A DNA stretch of 64,000 bases from Lachnospiraceae bacterium. GTDB taxonomy: Bacteria > Bacillota > Clostridia > Lachnospirales > Lachnospiraceae. Made by a program: the position numbers and the translations under genes. Below are positions 8,415 through 16,540 of the stretch, piece by piece (positions within the stretch are counted from its first letter, which is position 1; every line of letters starts with the position of its first letter). Where the stretch lies: the NCBI GenBank assembly GCA_910575255.1, contig CAJTEM010000011.1:81723-145722 (forward strand). Reading direction: 5' to 3'. The notes beneath the pieces were generated by a model. The model had not been told where the DNA came from, made no database searches, and saw nothing but the letters and a program-made list of their open reading frames with translations.

Positions 8415-10559
8415 ATGAAAAAGTTACTGAGCTATTCGGTGGTACTGTTTGTACTTACCATTGTCCTGTTATTGATTATACCGCTGCCGGCGGCGCTGGT
8501 GGATGTGGCCATCATCATCAACATGTCGCTTTCGATGATGATTCTGGTGACCACGATGACCATCCGGGAGCCGCTGGAGTTTTCTATATTTCCTTCACTG
8601 CTGCTGATCACGACATTGTTCCGCCTGGGAATCAATGTCTCTACCACACGGAATATTCTTTCTCATTCCGGTTCTTCCGGCCAGATTATCAAGGCTTTTG
8701 GTGATTTTGTGCTCCAGGGGAACGTGGTAGTCGGTATGATCATCTACATGATCATCGTGTTGATGCAGTTTATTGTTATTACCAAGGGTGCGGAGCGTGT
8801 ATCCGAGGTAGCGGCAAGATTCACCCTGGATGCCATGCCGGGAAAACAGATGGCCATTGATGCGGATCTGAATTCCGGACTGATCAATGAGCAGCAGGCT
8901 AAAATCAGGCGTGAGAAGATTCAGCGTGAGGCTGACTTTTATGGTTCCATGGATGGTGCCACCAAGATTGTAAAGGGCGATTCGGTGATGTCTCTGATCA
9001 CGACAGCCATCAATCTGATCGGGGGCAGTATCATAGGAATTGTCCAGGGAGGCGGAACGATCGGGGATGTACTGAGCACCTATTCGATCGCAACGGTGGG
9101 TGACGGTCTGGTAGGACAGATCCCGTCCCTGCTGATTTCCACGGCTACCGGCATGATCGTTACGCGTGCGGTCTCCGAGGGCAGCCTCAATGAGGATGTA
9201 TCCAAGCAGTTCATGGGACAGCCGACCGCGATTATGATCAGCGGTATTGTGATTGCCGTGCTGACTGTAGTTCCGGGAATGCCGGTGATCCAGCTTCTGA
9301 TCATTTCTGTAGGGCTGATCGGGGGCGGTTATTATCTGTCGCGGAGGATCAAGGCAGAGCCGGGGATGGCGCTGGCCGGGGCCTTCGGGATGCCGGGTGT
9401 CCGGGGAGCAGAGCCGGAGCTGGCTGAGAATGCTCCCGAGGAGGAGGCGCCGAGGCCGGTCAGTGAGGAGGAATACTATAAGGATGTGAACAACGTCTAC
9501 ACCTTGCTTGCGGTGGAGGCGATTGAGATGGAATTCGGATATAGCCTGATTCCTCTGGTAGACGAATCCGTGGGAGGACGTCTGATTAACCGGATCATCA
9601 TCTTCCGGAGACAGTATGCGCAGGATATGGGGTTTGTGATTCCGTCTATCCGGCTGCGGGACAGCTCGGGACTGAATACGAATCAGTACTGCATCAAGAT
9701 CAAGGGGGAGGAAGTGGCCAGGGGAGAGATTCTGGTGGATTATTTCCTGGCTTTGGATCCGGAGAACCCGGAGAAGGAGATCGATGGCATTGAGACCATT
9801 GAGCCGGCTTACGGGATTCCCAGCCGCTGGATCCGGCCGGAAGACCGGGAGATGGCGGAGATATACGGGTACACGGTGATTGACCCGCTCTCCGTGCTGG
9901 TAACTCATTTGTCGGAGGTTGTCAAGCAGCATGCCCATGAACTGATTACCCGCCAGGAGGTGATCCATCTGGTGGAAAATATCCGCAAGGCGTCGCCGGA
10001 GCTGGTGGAGGAGGCGTTCCCGAACGTAATCAGCTACAGCCTGTTTCAGAAGATTCTTACCAGCCTGTTAAAGGAAGGCGTCCCGATCAAGGATCTGGAG
10101 ACGATTATCGAGACCATCATCGAGACAATATCCGATACGGGGATGCCGCCGAAGGATGTAGATGCGTTGATTGAGAATATCCGTGCAGCCCTGAAGCGTA
10201 CGATTACCCGCATGTATTGTGAGGACGGCAGCATGAAGGTGATTACCATGGATGCGGAGCTGGAGCGGACGATGGTGAGCTGTCTGGCTAAGGGAGAGCG
10301 TGGTTACTATCTGGCATTGAGTCCGGATGTGCTGCAGAGTCTGGTGAACCAGATTACGGTGCAGCTGAAAAAGTTCAGCGGCCTCTCCCAGAATCCGGTT
10401 ATCCTGACTTCCCAGGTGATGAGGGTCCATTTCTACCGGCTGATTGATCAGTTTTATCCGAATGTCCGGGTATTATCTTTTAATGAGATTTCGAATAATG
10501 TGCAGATTCAGTCCATCGGCAGCCTGACCCTTGACACGACGGGGAGAAAAGGTGCCTGA
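8415..10559 (+). CDS. flhA: Flagellar type III export protein FlhA
   Basis: FlhA is the nonameric export gate/chaperone-docking platform. The ATG at 8415 is preferred over a TTG at 8379 because it has a GGAG ribosome site and begins directly before the first helix. About eight membrane helices (residues 1-300) include the strongly conserved FHIPEP-region equivalents ('GINVSTTRNIL', 'VKGDSVMSLITTAINLIGGSIIG', 'GDGLVGQIPSLLISTATGMIVTR'). The C-terminal cytoplasmic domain spans about 345-700. The 714-residue length is typical. In related genomes flhF and flhG usually follow; here fliA follows directly. Confidence 0.95.
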   Translation: MKKLLSYSVVLFVLTIVLLLIIPLPAALVDVAIIINMSLSMMILVTTMTIREPLEFSIFPSLLLITTLFRLGINVSTTRNILSHSGSSGQIIKAFGDFVLQGNVVVGMIIYMIIVLMQFIVITKGAERVSEVAARFTLDAMPGKQMAIDADLNSGLINEQQAKIRREKIQREADFYGSMDGATKIVKGDSVMSLITTAINLIGGSIIGIVQGGGTIGDVLSTYSIATVGDGLVGQIPSLLISTATGMIVTRAVSEGSLNEDVSKQFMGQPTAIMISGIVIAVLTVVPGMPVIQLLIISVGLIGGGYYLSRRIKAEPGMALAGAFGMPGVRGAEPELAENAPEEEAPRPVSEEEYYKDVNNVYTLLAVEAIEMEFGYSLIPLVDESVGGRLINRIIIFRRQYAQDMGFVIPSIRLRDSSGLNTNQYCIKIKGEEVARGEILVDYFLALDPENPEKEIDGIETIEPAYGIPSRWIRPEDREMAEIYGYTVIDPLSVLVTHLSEVVKQHAHELITRQEVIHLVENIRKASPELVEEAFPNVISYSLFQKILTSLLKEGVPIKDLETIIETIIETISDTGMPPKDVDALIENIRAALKRTITRMYCEDGSMKVITMDAELERTMVSCLAKGERGYYLALSPDVLQSLVNQITVQLKKFSGLSQNPVILTSQVMRVHFYRLIDQFYPNVRVLSFNEISNNVQIQSIGSLTLDTTGRKGA

Positions 10560-10576
10560 GGGAAGAGGGGGAGGTG

Positions 10577-11353
10577 ATGGAGATGATGCCGGCAGATTAT
10601 CTGGAAGAGAAGACGAATGAAGAGCTTCTGGAGATGTATCGCAGAGACGGACAGCTGGAAGTAAAGCAGGCGCTGACTCTCCGTCATCTCTATATTGTAA
10701 AGACGATTGCCCTGCAGATGCGCAGTGTCTATGCAGGCACGCTTCAGATGGAGGATATTATCAATGAAGGCGTGATTGCCATCATGAAAGGTATTGACAG
10801 ATACGACCCGGAGCGGGATAATAAGTTTGAGACTTTTATCTCGCGCAGGATTCGGGGGATGATCATTGACCTGGTCCGCAAGAATGACTGGATGCCGCGA
10901 GATTTCCGCAAGCAGGTCAAGGCAATGGAGAACGTCCGCCTGGAGTTGGAGAGGACATTGGGAGTTCCGCCTTCGGATGAGCAGATCGCAGAGCAGATAG
11001 GGATGGATATCCGCAAGTACCGGAAGATTCAGCGGATGAGTGTGATGATGAATGTCCTGTCACTGGATATGATTACGGATGACGAGGGGGAGCATCAGTC
11101 CATGCAGTTGTCCAGCTCAGACGCGGATTCCCAGCCGGAGAAGGCATTTCTGAAAGAGGAGTCCCGCCAGATCCTTACAGAGGCCGTCAACAGCCTGAAG
11201 GAAAAGGAGAAGCTGGTGGTTTCTTTGTACTATGTGGAAGAGCTGAACATGGGGCAGATTGCCCAGATTCTGAATGTCAGCGAACCACGCATTTCTCAGA
11301 TCCACAGCTCAGCGATACGCAAGCTGAAGGCATATATGAGTAATTATCGATAG
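10577..11353 (+). CDS. fliA: Flagellar sigma factor FliA / SigD (sigma-28 family)
   Basis: Directs transcription of late flagellar and chemotaxis genes. Sigma-70 region 2 ('HLYIVKTIALQMRSVYAGTLQMEDIINEGVIAIMKGIDRYDP', 'FETFISRRIRGMIIDLVR'), region 3 ('LERTLGVPPSDEQIAEQIG') and region 4 ('LKEKEKLVVSLYYVEELNMGQIAQILNVSEPRISQIHSSAIRKL') are all present. This is the FliA/WhiG/SigB-like pattern. Start choice among GTG 10574, ATG 10577 and ATG 10583 is not decided; the GGGGGAGG site favours 10577 or 10583. It sits inside the operon between flhA and the rod genes. No anti-sigma FlgM is visible. Confidence 0.92.
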   Translation: MEMMPADYLEEKTNEELLEMYRRDGQLEVKQALTLRHLYIVKTIALQMRSVYAGTLQMEDIINEGVIAIMKGIDRYDPERDNKFETFISRRIRGMIIDLVRKNDWMPRDFRKQVKAMENVRLELERTLGVPPSDEQIAEQIGMDIRKYRKIQRMSVMMNVLSLDMITDDEGEHQSMQLSSSDADSQPEKAFLKEESRQILTEAVNSLKEKEKLVVSLYYVEELNMGQIAQILNVSEPRISQIHSSAIRKLKAYMSNYR

Positions 11354-11385
11354 CCAAAAGACATAAATTGAAGGAGGAGACAGCC

Positions 11386-12177
11386 ATGTATCAGGGATTT
11401 TATAATCTGACATCCGGTATGCTGACCCAAAGCCGGAACCTGAATGTGATCAGTAATAATATGGTGAATATTCAGACGCCTGGCTACAAGCGGGATAAGA
11501 TGGTCAGCACGACCTTTCAGGAGGAGATGCTTTACCGTACAGGGAAGCGTTATAAGGAAGGGGCGGAGCCGCTGGCAACTACCTCCAAGATCCGTGCGGC
11601 AGACCAGACCTATGTGAATTATGAGCAGGGAAGTTTTGAGACAACAGACGGAATCTTTGATTTCGCCCTGGCAAGCCCGGGATTTTTCTGTGTGGACACC
11701 CCTATGGGAACCCGTTATACGCGCAACGGTTCTTTTATGGTGGATGACGAAGGATATCTGGCGCTCAATGGTCTGGGAAGGGTGCAGGGAACCGATGGCC
11801 CGATCCAGATCGACAATGAGAACTTTACCGTGGACAGCAGCGGGCATATAAAGGTCACTGAGGTCAGCGGCGGGGGGTCTGAGGATGAGGAGACCACGGT
11901 GGAGACACGGGATCTGGGAACCCTCCGGGTCGTGGATTTTGAGGACTATGAGCAGTTGCATAAAGAGGATTACGGGGTGTTTTCTTATGCGGGCGAGGCA
12001 CAGGATGTGGAGTCTCCTTCTGTCTTATGGAAGGCAGTGGAGAAGTCCAATGTCGATATGGTGGAGGAGATGGTTTCTATGATGTCCTCCCAGAGGGCGC
12101 TGCAAAGCGCTGCCCAGGTGCTCAAGATGTATGACCAGATACTCAGCAAGGCGTCTACGGACGTCGGAAGATTATAA
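11386..12177 (+). CDS. flhO: Flagellar hook-basal body rod protein, FlgF/FlgG family (FlhO-like)
   Basis: The ATG at 11386 follows a strong AAGGAGG site. The N-terminal rod motif ('NLTSGMLTQSRNLNVISNNMVNIQTPGYKRDK'), the middle domain ('GSFETTDGIFDFALASPGFFCVDTPMGTRYTRNGSFMVDDEGYL') and the C-terminal helix ('EMVSMMSSQRALQSAAQVLKMYDQ') place it with FlgF/FlgG/FlhO distal rod proteins. It is exported by the flagellar gate, so has no Sec signal. It is paired with a second, more divergent homologue immediately downstream, the arrangement of Bacillus flhO-flhP. Confidence 0.88.
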   Translation: MYQGFYNLTSGMLTQSRNLNVISNNMVNIQTPGYKRDKMVSTTFQEEMLYRTGKRYKEGAEPLATTSKIRAADQTYVNYEQGSFETTDGIFDFALASPGFFCVDTPMGTRYTRNGSFMVDDEGYLALNGLGRVQGTDGPIQIDNENFTVDSSGHIKVTEVSGGGSEDEETTVETRDLGTLRVVDFEDYEQLHKEDYGVFSYAGEAQDVESPSVLWKAVEKSNVDMVEEMVSMMSSQRALQSAAQVLKMYDQILSKASTDVGRL

Positions 12178-12198
12178 GGGTGAGGGAGGAGATATTCT

Positions 12199-12984
12199 AT
12201 GTATCAGTCATTTTATACGGGTGCGCTGGGCGCCGGAAGCTGTATGGCAAAGATGAGTGTGATTGCCAATAACCTTGCCAATATTAACAATGACGGTTAT
12301 AAGCCCAAGACGGCAGTGTTTTCTGATCTTCTGAACTATAACCTGAATGATTCTGAAGAAGCGGTTACGAATCTGATGGCAGGCAATGGCGTGCGGCTGC
12401 AGAGAACCTACACCAGCTATGATGTGGGCGCGATGACACAGACCAACAGCCCGCTGGATTATGCCATTGCGGAAGACAATGCCTTCTTTATGGTGCAGGA
12501 TCCGGCCACCGGTGAGATCACCTACACGCGGAGCGGAAGCTTTCACCGCGGTCAGTGGGAGGATAATTATTACCTGACCACGGACAACGGCAAGCTGGTT
12601 CTGGACCAGAACGGGGAGCCCCTGGAAGCAGAGGTTCCGGATATTGAGAAGCTGCAGGCAATGCTGGAGGAGGATTATGAGCCGGAGGAGGACGACGAGG
12701 ATGACGAGGATGATGAGGATAAGCCGCGCATCAGTGTATATACCTTCTCCAATCCCAGCCACCTGACCAGCGTGGGGAATAACGAATATGCGGCGCCGGA
12801 GGGGATGGAGCCGGTGCTGGTGGAGCGGGCGAAGATCGTGTCGAGTGCGCTGGAGCGTTCCGGGACAGATCTTTCCAAGGAGATGGTCAGGATGATCGAG
12901 TGTCAGCGGGCATATTCCTACGCGCTCAAGATGGTAACCACGTCGGATGAGATCGAGACTACGATCAATTCCCTGCGCGGATAA
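12199..12984 (+). CDS. flhP: Flagellar hook-basal body rod protein, FlgF/FlgG family (FlhP-like) with acidic insert
   Basis: A second rod-family protein of 261 residues with N-terminal 'MSVIANNLANINNDGYKPKTAVFSDLL' and C-terminal 'SKEMVRMIECQRAYSYALKMVTTSDEIETTINSLRG'. Between the two domains, at about residues 157-175, it carries an almost pure Glu/Asp tract (encoded by GAG/GAC/GAT runs at about 12666-12722) that ordinary FlgF/FlgG proteins lack. It begins 21 bases after flhO with a GGGAGGAG ribosome site. A rod function is secure at family level; the acidic tract is unexplained. Confidence 0.87.
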   Translation: MYQSFYTGALGAGSCMAKMSVIANNLANINNDGYKPKTAVFSDLLNYNLNDSEEAVTNLMAGNGVRLQRTYTSYDVGAMTQTNSPLDYAIAEDNAFFMVQDPATGEITYTRSGSFHRGQWEDNYYLTTDNGKLVLDQNGEPLEAEVPDIEKLQAMLEEDYEPEEDDEDDEDDEDKPRISVYTFSNPSHLTSVGNNEYAAPEGMEPVLVERAKIVSSALERSGTDLSKEMVRMIECQRAYSYALKMVTTSDEIETTINSLRG

Positions 12985-13005
12985 CAGAAACGAACAGGAG
13001 GCCAA

Positions 13006-13635
13006 GTGGTGGTTAAGAGACTGAAAAGCTATGAGGACATGAATCTTCAGGAACTGGATGTAATGAAGGAGATCAGCAGTATCGGCACCAGCCATGCGGC
13101 TACGTCCCTTTCAAAGCTCTTACAGAAGGAGGTCCGGATCTCGATTCCGGAGGTCAGTGTGTTAAGCTATGAAGAGACGGTAGACCGGATGGGGAATATT
13201 GAGGAGCTGGTGGCGGCAACGCTGGTTCAGATGTCGAATGAGGTGAATGGGCTGATGCTGTTCGTGTTCAAGCTGGACATGGCGAATGTGGTCCTGGAGA
13301 AGCTGATCGGCAGGAAATATGAGTCCTTTGAGGAGATGGATGAGCTGGATTATTCGGCTTTGGAGGAAGTGGGGAACATTATCATCTGTTCTTATGTCAA
13401 CGCTTTTGCCCAGCTGGTCGATGTGGGGATTGACCTGTCCGTTCCAAGCTCCACGGTGAATATGCTGGGCGGGGTCCTGACGGTTCCGATTGCGGAATAT
13501 GGCTATGAGACAGATAAGCTGATGTACATAAACGCGGAGTTTATTATGGACGGCACCAAGCTTTCCGACGGATTGCTGATGCTTCCGGACATAGAGTCTT
13601 TGAATAATATTTTAGTGAAATTAGGAGTTCTATAA
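13006..13635 (+). CDS. cheC: CheY-P phosphatase CheC
   Basis: CheC removes phosphate from CheY-P and binds CheD in Firmicute adaptation. GTG start after AGGAGG; GTG 13006 or 13009 are both possible. Two homologous CheC halves are visible. The second keeps the catalytic E-x2-N pair (Glu121, Asn124 in 'LEEVGNIIICSYVNAF'). In the first half, 'KEISSIGTSHAATSLSKLL', the Glu22 is present but the expected Asn is Ser25, so this copy probably has only one intact phosphatase centre. It overlaps cheD by one base, fitting the CheC-CheD partnership. Confidence 0.93.
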   Translation: MVVKRLKSYEDMNLQELDVMKEISSIGTSHAATSLSKLLQKEVRISIPEVSVLSYEETVDRMGNIEELVAATLVQMSNEVNGLMLFVFKLDMANVVLEKLIGRKYESFEEMDELDYSALEEVGNIIICSYVNAFAQLVDVGIDLSVPSSTVNMLGGVLTVPIAEYGYETDKLMYINAEFIMDGTKLSDGLLMLPDIESLNNILVKLGVL

Positions 13636-14120
13636 TGGCGGATAAGGATTTGAAGGTAGGAATCGGTGATATGAAGTTCACCAGGGGCGGTGGTACGGTG
13701 ATTACCTATGCGCTGGGTTCCTGTATTGGGATTACCTTCTACGACCCCGCGATTAAACTGGGCGGCCTTCTGCACATTATGCTGCCGACCAGGAATGACA
13801 GTAATGATACCAAGGTCTTTAAGTATGCAGACAGCGGGATCCGGGAGACGATCCGCAAGCTTTCTGCTTTTGGCATGATGAAAAGCAGGACCATAGTGAA
13901 GATTGCGGGAGGAGCCAAGATGTTCGATATCAAGGGGAACTCGGATTTTGGCAATATCGGACAGAGAAATGCGGCAATGGTGAAAAAGGTTCTGATGGAG
14001 GAGAGGATGCGGATTTCGGCGGAGGATACCGGCGGCGCTTATGCACGGACCATGGTTTTGAATGTGAATACCGGAGAAGTGTTCATCCGTACTGTGGGCA
14101 AGCCGGAAAAACGCCTGTAA
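13635..14120 (+). CDS. cheD: Chemoreceptor glutamine deamidase CheD
   Basis: CheD deamidates chemoreceptor glutamines and is sequestered by CheC. The catalytic Cys30 ('ALGSCIGITFYDP') and His47 ('GLLHIMLP') are present, along with 'KIAGGAKMF' and 'NIGQRNAAMVKKVL' motifs. The 161-residue length is normal. Its start overlaps the cheC stop by one base (TATAATGG). Confidence 0.95.
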   Translation: MADKDLKVGIGDMKFTRGGGTVITYALGSCIGITFYDPAIKLGGLLHIMLPTRNDSNDTKVFKYADSGIRETIRKLSAFGMMKSRTIVKIAGGAKMFDIKGNSDFGNIGQRNAAMVKKVLMEERMRISAEDTGGAYARTMVLNVNTGEVFIRTVGKPEKRL

Positions 14121-14141
14121 GGAAGAGAGGAGTGTAGGAAC

Positions 14142-15083
14142 ATGGAGAAAGAAAAAGAGGGGATCCTGTTAGAGTCGGGGACAAATGAGATTGAGATCAT
14201 GAAGTTTACCATCCAGGGGGAATTCTACGGGATCAATGTGGCAAAGGTGAAAGAGATCATGATGTCAGAAAAAGTCAAGGTTATGCCGCATGCGCATCCG
14301 GCTGTGGAGGGGATCTTCAAGCCCCGTGACATCCTGATTACGGTGATTGACCTGGGTCTCTATCTGACAGATGAACGTCTGGAGCATCAGTCAAGGGATC
14401 TTTTCATTGTGACCAATTTCAACAAGATGACGGTAGCCTTCCGTGTACAGAGCATCGAGGGGATCAGCCGGATCTCCTGGAGGGATATCCAGAAGCCGGA
14501 TAAGACGCTGTCCCATGGAGAGGAGGGCGTGGCTACCGGTATTGCCCAGTGCGGCGGGGAGCTGGTGACGATCCTTGACTTTGAGAAGATCGTGGCAGAG
14601 ATCGCCCCGGAGACGACGATCCAGCTTTCCGAGGTAGACCGGATGGGTGACCGCCCGATCTGTTCGAGTCCGCTGGTGATTGCAGAGGATTCGATCCTGC
14701 TGCAGAAGATGATTGACGAGGCGCTGGAGCGGGCCGGATTCACGAATGTGAAGAATTTTAATAACGGGCAGGAGGCATGGGATTACCTGCACTCCATTCA
14801 GGGAGATTCCGATCTTTATGACAAGGTGAACCTGATTATCACGGATATCGAGATGCCGAAGATGGACGGACACCGCCTGACCAAGCTGGTGAAGGATGAT
14901 CCGAGGCTGAAGCATCTGCCGGTAGTGATTTTCTCTTCCCTGATCGATGACCAGATGCGGATCAAGGGAGAGCAGCTGGGGGCAGACGAGCAGCTGACCA
15001 AGCCCGAGATCGGCAACTTGGTACATGTGATTGACCGGCTTCTGGAGCGCTTTGAGGAGAACCTGAAAAAGCTGGAAGAGTAA
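14142..15083 (+). CDS. cheV: Chemotaxis coupling protein CheV (CheW + receiver)
   Basis: CheV couples receptors to the CheA kinase and takes part in adaptation. The N-terminal CheW-like domain covers about residues 15-150 ('KFTIQGEFYGINVAKVKEIM', 'HPAVEGIFKPRDILITVIDL'). The receiver domain covers about 180-305: acidic pair in 'VIAEDSILLQKMI', phosphoacceptor in 'LIITDIEMPKMDG', Lys in 'QLTKPEI'. In this operon it may substitute for cheW, which is not seen. It is the last recognisable motility gene of the block. Confidence 0.94.
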   Translation: MEKEKEGILLESGTNEIEIMKFTIQGEFYGINVAKVKEIMMSEKVKVMPHAHPAVEGIFKPRDILITVIDLGLYLTDERLEHQSRDLFIVTNFNKMTVAFRVQSIEGISRISWRDIQKPDKTLSHGEEGVATGIAQCGGELVTILDFEKIVAEIAPETTIQLSEVDRMGDRPICSSPLVIAEDSILLQKMIDEALERAGFTNVKNFNNGQEAWDYLHSIQGDSDLYDKVNLIITDIEMPKMDGHRLTKLVKDDPRLKHLPVVIFSSLIDDQMRIKGEQLGADEQLTKPEIGNLVHVIDRLLERFEENLKKLEE

Positions 15084-15129
15084 GCGGCAGTGATACGGCC
15101 GGCAGGTAAGAAAGGTGGAGAGTGCGGCG

Positions 15130-16065
15130 TTGAAAAGGCAGGCGGCTGCCGTTCTGGGAGCTTTCCTCTTGGCAGCGGCGGGAGCATTTCCTGTCATGGC
15201 AGGAGAGTGGGAGCTGTCAGAGAACGGCAAATACTGGACTTACTGTGAATCGCCGGGGGATCCGGTGGAGGATGAGTGGATCGAGGACAACGGAAAGATT
15301 TATTATGTGGATGCCAAGGGAAGGATGAAGACCGGCTGGGTGAAGGATGCTGACAGCGGGGACAAGTACTTTTTGGGTGAGGACGGAGCCATGTGTTTCA
15401 ACACCTTTACCAAGGACGACAAATATGTGGGGCCGGACGGGCGGCAGGTGGAGCGCTATGACACTTACCGCAAGGCGGTGAAGTCGGAGCTGAAAAAGGC
15501 GACGAAGAAGAAGAATACCCGCAGGAATTCGAAGAAAGCCGCAGAGGCATCAGAGGCGGACAACAGACAGTTCTATTTTATGCTGGCGGATCTGAATCTG
15601 GATGATTATGCGGATCTGGTGGTGATGGAGGGCACCGAGACGGATAAGGGGCCGGTGGAGATTGCCATCTGGGATCCGGCTGAGGAAAAATTTCAGCTTT
15701 CCGCAGAGTTTGACGCACCTTCCGGGGACGGAGTACGCAGTACTTTGTATCAGGATCCGCAGGGAGAGACCGTGTGGCTGGAGATTGAGGAGAAGAACGG
15801 CGATTTCTATCTGTTTCAGATGAAGGATCAGAGCATGGAGTTTGAGAATCTCTGGAGCTTCGTGATTGAGATGGATGATTGGGACGGGCCGGTTTATCTG
15901 GTCAACGGACAGCCAGAGGATCGCGAGGACTGGGAACTGTTTCAGGCAGAGGCCAGACAGGCGCGGGGCGGCAAGGTGCTGGATGGCTACCAGCCTGCAT
16001 TGGAAGAGAATATCAAGAATCTGGTAGATCGAGTGCTGACAGAGGAAGAGTTGGATCTGTGGTAA
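15130..16065 (+). CDS. Secreted protein with choline-binding-like wall repeats
   Basis: Function unknown. A TTG start at 15130 with GGTGGAG upstream gives a signal peptide ('KRQAAAVLGAFLLAAAGAFPVMAG'). A GTG at 15115 is an alternative. Residues about 30-110 contain two to three aromatic/Gly repeats of the cell-wall (choline/glucan) binding type: 'GKYWTY', 'GKIYYVDAKGRMKTGWV', 'GDKYFLGEDGAMCFNTF'. A Lys/Arg-rich linker and a C-terminal domain of about 170 residues follow; its start ('FYFMLADLNLDDYADLVVMEG') resembles FG-GAP/VCBS-like calcium loops. It follows cheV by about 46 bases, so may be cotranscribed with the flagellar genes. I do not recognise the C-terminal domain. Confidence 0.7.
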   Translation: MKRQAAAVLGAFLLAAAGAFPVMAGEWELSENGKYWTYCESPGDPVEDEWIEDNGKIYYVDAKGRMKTGWVKDADSGDKYFLGEDGAMCFNTFTKDDKYVGPDGRQVERYDTYRKAVKSELKKATKKKNTRRNSKKAAEASEADNRQFYFMLADLNLDDYADLVVMEGTETDKGPVEIAIWDPAEEKFQLSAEFDAPSGDGVRSTLYQDPQGETVWLEIEEKNGDFYLFQMKDQSMEFENLWSFVIEMDDWDGPVYLVNGQPEDREDWELFQAEARQARGGKVLDGYQPALEENIKNLVDRVLTEEELDLW

Positions 16066-16177
16066 GAATCATGTTCCCGGTTTCTTTTTCGGGTTTTATA
16101 ATCAGGAAAAGAGGCCGGGGCATTTGTTTTTGGTTATGGGGCATATGCTGTTACGGTTACAGGGTATCTGTGGGGCA

Positions 16178-16432
16178 ATGTCGGTTAGTTAAGCGGTTCC
16201 AAGAGGTACGCCAAGGAAAAGGGGAAAGAATTCACCGGAAATGGTCTGCGGATTTTTCCGGTTTCGAGATTAAGAATTCCTAAAATCCCTGATTTTTGCT
16301 AAGAGCGAAACGAAAAATTCAGGGATTTAAGGACTTCTAAATCTCTGCAAAGTCAAAATCCGCAGACCATTTCCGGTGGATTCTTTCCCCTTTTCCTTGG
16401 CTACGTTTCTCGTTTCCTTAACTAACTGACAT
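16178..16432 (+). repeat. Palindromic intergenic element, copy A
   Basis: Terminal inverted repeats (left CAATGTCGGTTAGTTAAG type at 16176-16193, right CTTAACTAACTGACAT at 16417-16432) enclose the motif AGGTACG. A 46-bp stem follows (16211-16256 with 16355-16400) that has a single G-T pair and no other mismatch. Above the stem is an asymmetric loop (CCGGTTTCGAGATT on one side, AATCTCTGCAAAGTC on the other). An apical hairpin AATCCCTGATTTTT / AAAAATTCAGGGATTT closes it. It contains no coding sequence. It fills most of the 475-base gap between two secreted-protein genes. MITE-like or structured-RNA-like; nature unknown. Confidence 0.85.
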
Positions 16433-16492
16433 GATGTTGGGGTCAAAAGGTCTTTTGACACTGGTATCATGACATTGCTTGTGAACAGTAAC
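16431..16492 (+). repeat. Short palindromic module and GTGAACAGTAAC box flanking copy A
   Basis: Directly after copy A is a compact hairpin with GTCAAAAG / CTTTTGAC (16442-16459) inside ATGATG..TATCAT, ended by GACATTG and the box GTGAACAGTAAC (16481-16492). A closely related module occurs after copy E (about 33810-33878), again ended by a GTTGAACAGTAGC box. This indicates modular association with the long elements. Confidence 0.65.
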
Positions 16493-16540
16493 AAAGGATG
16501 ATCAGGAAAAGAGCGGTCAGTTAGGGGGAAGAGGAGAGAT

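Noticed and set aside
8595..9968. Long open frame (457 codons) on the minus strand opposite flhA
   Set aside because: It is the antisense of a well-conserved gene, has no ribosome site and gives a His/Arg/Gln-rich composition typical of shadow frames.
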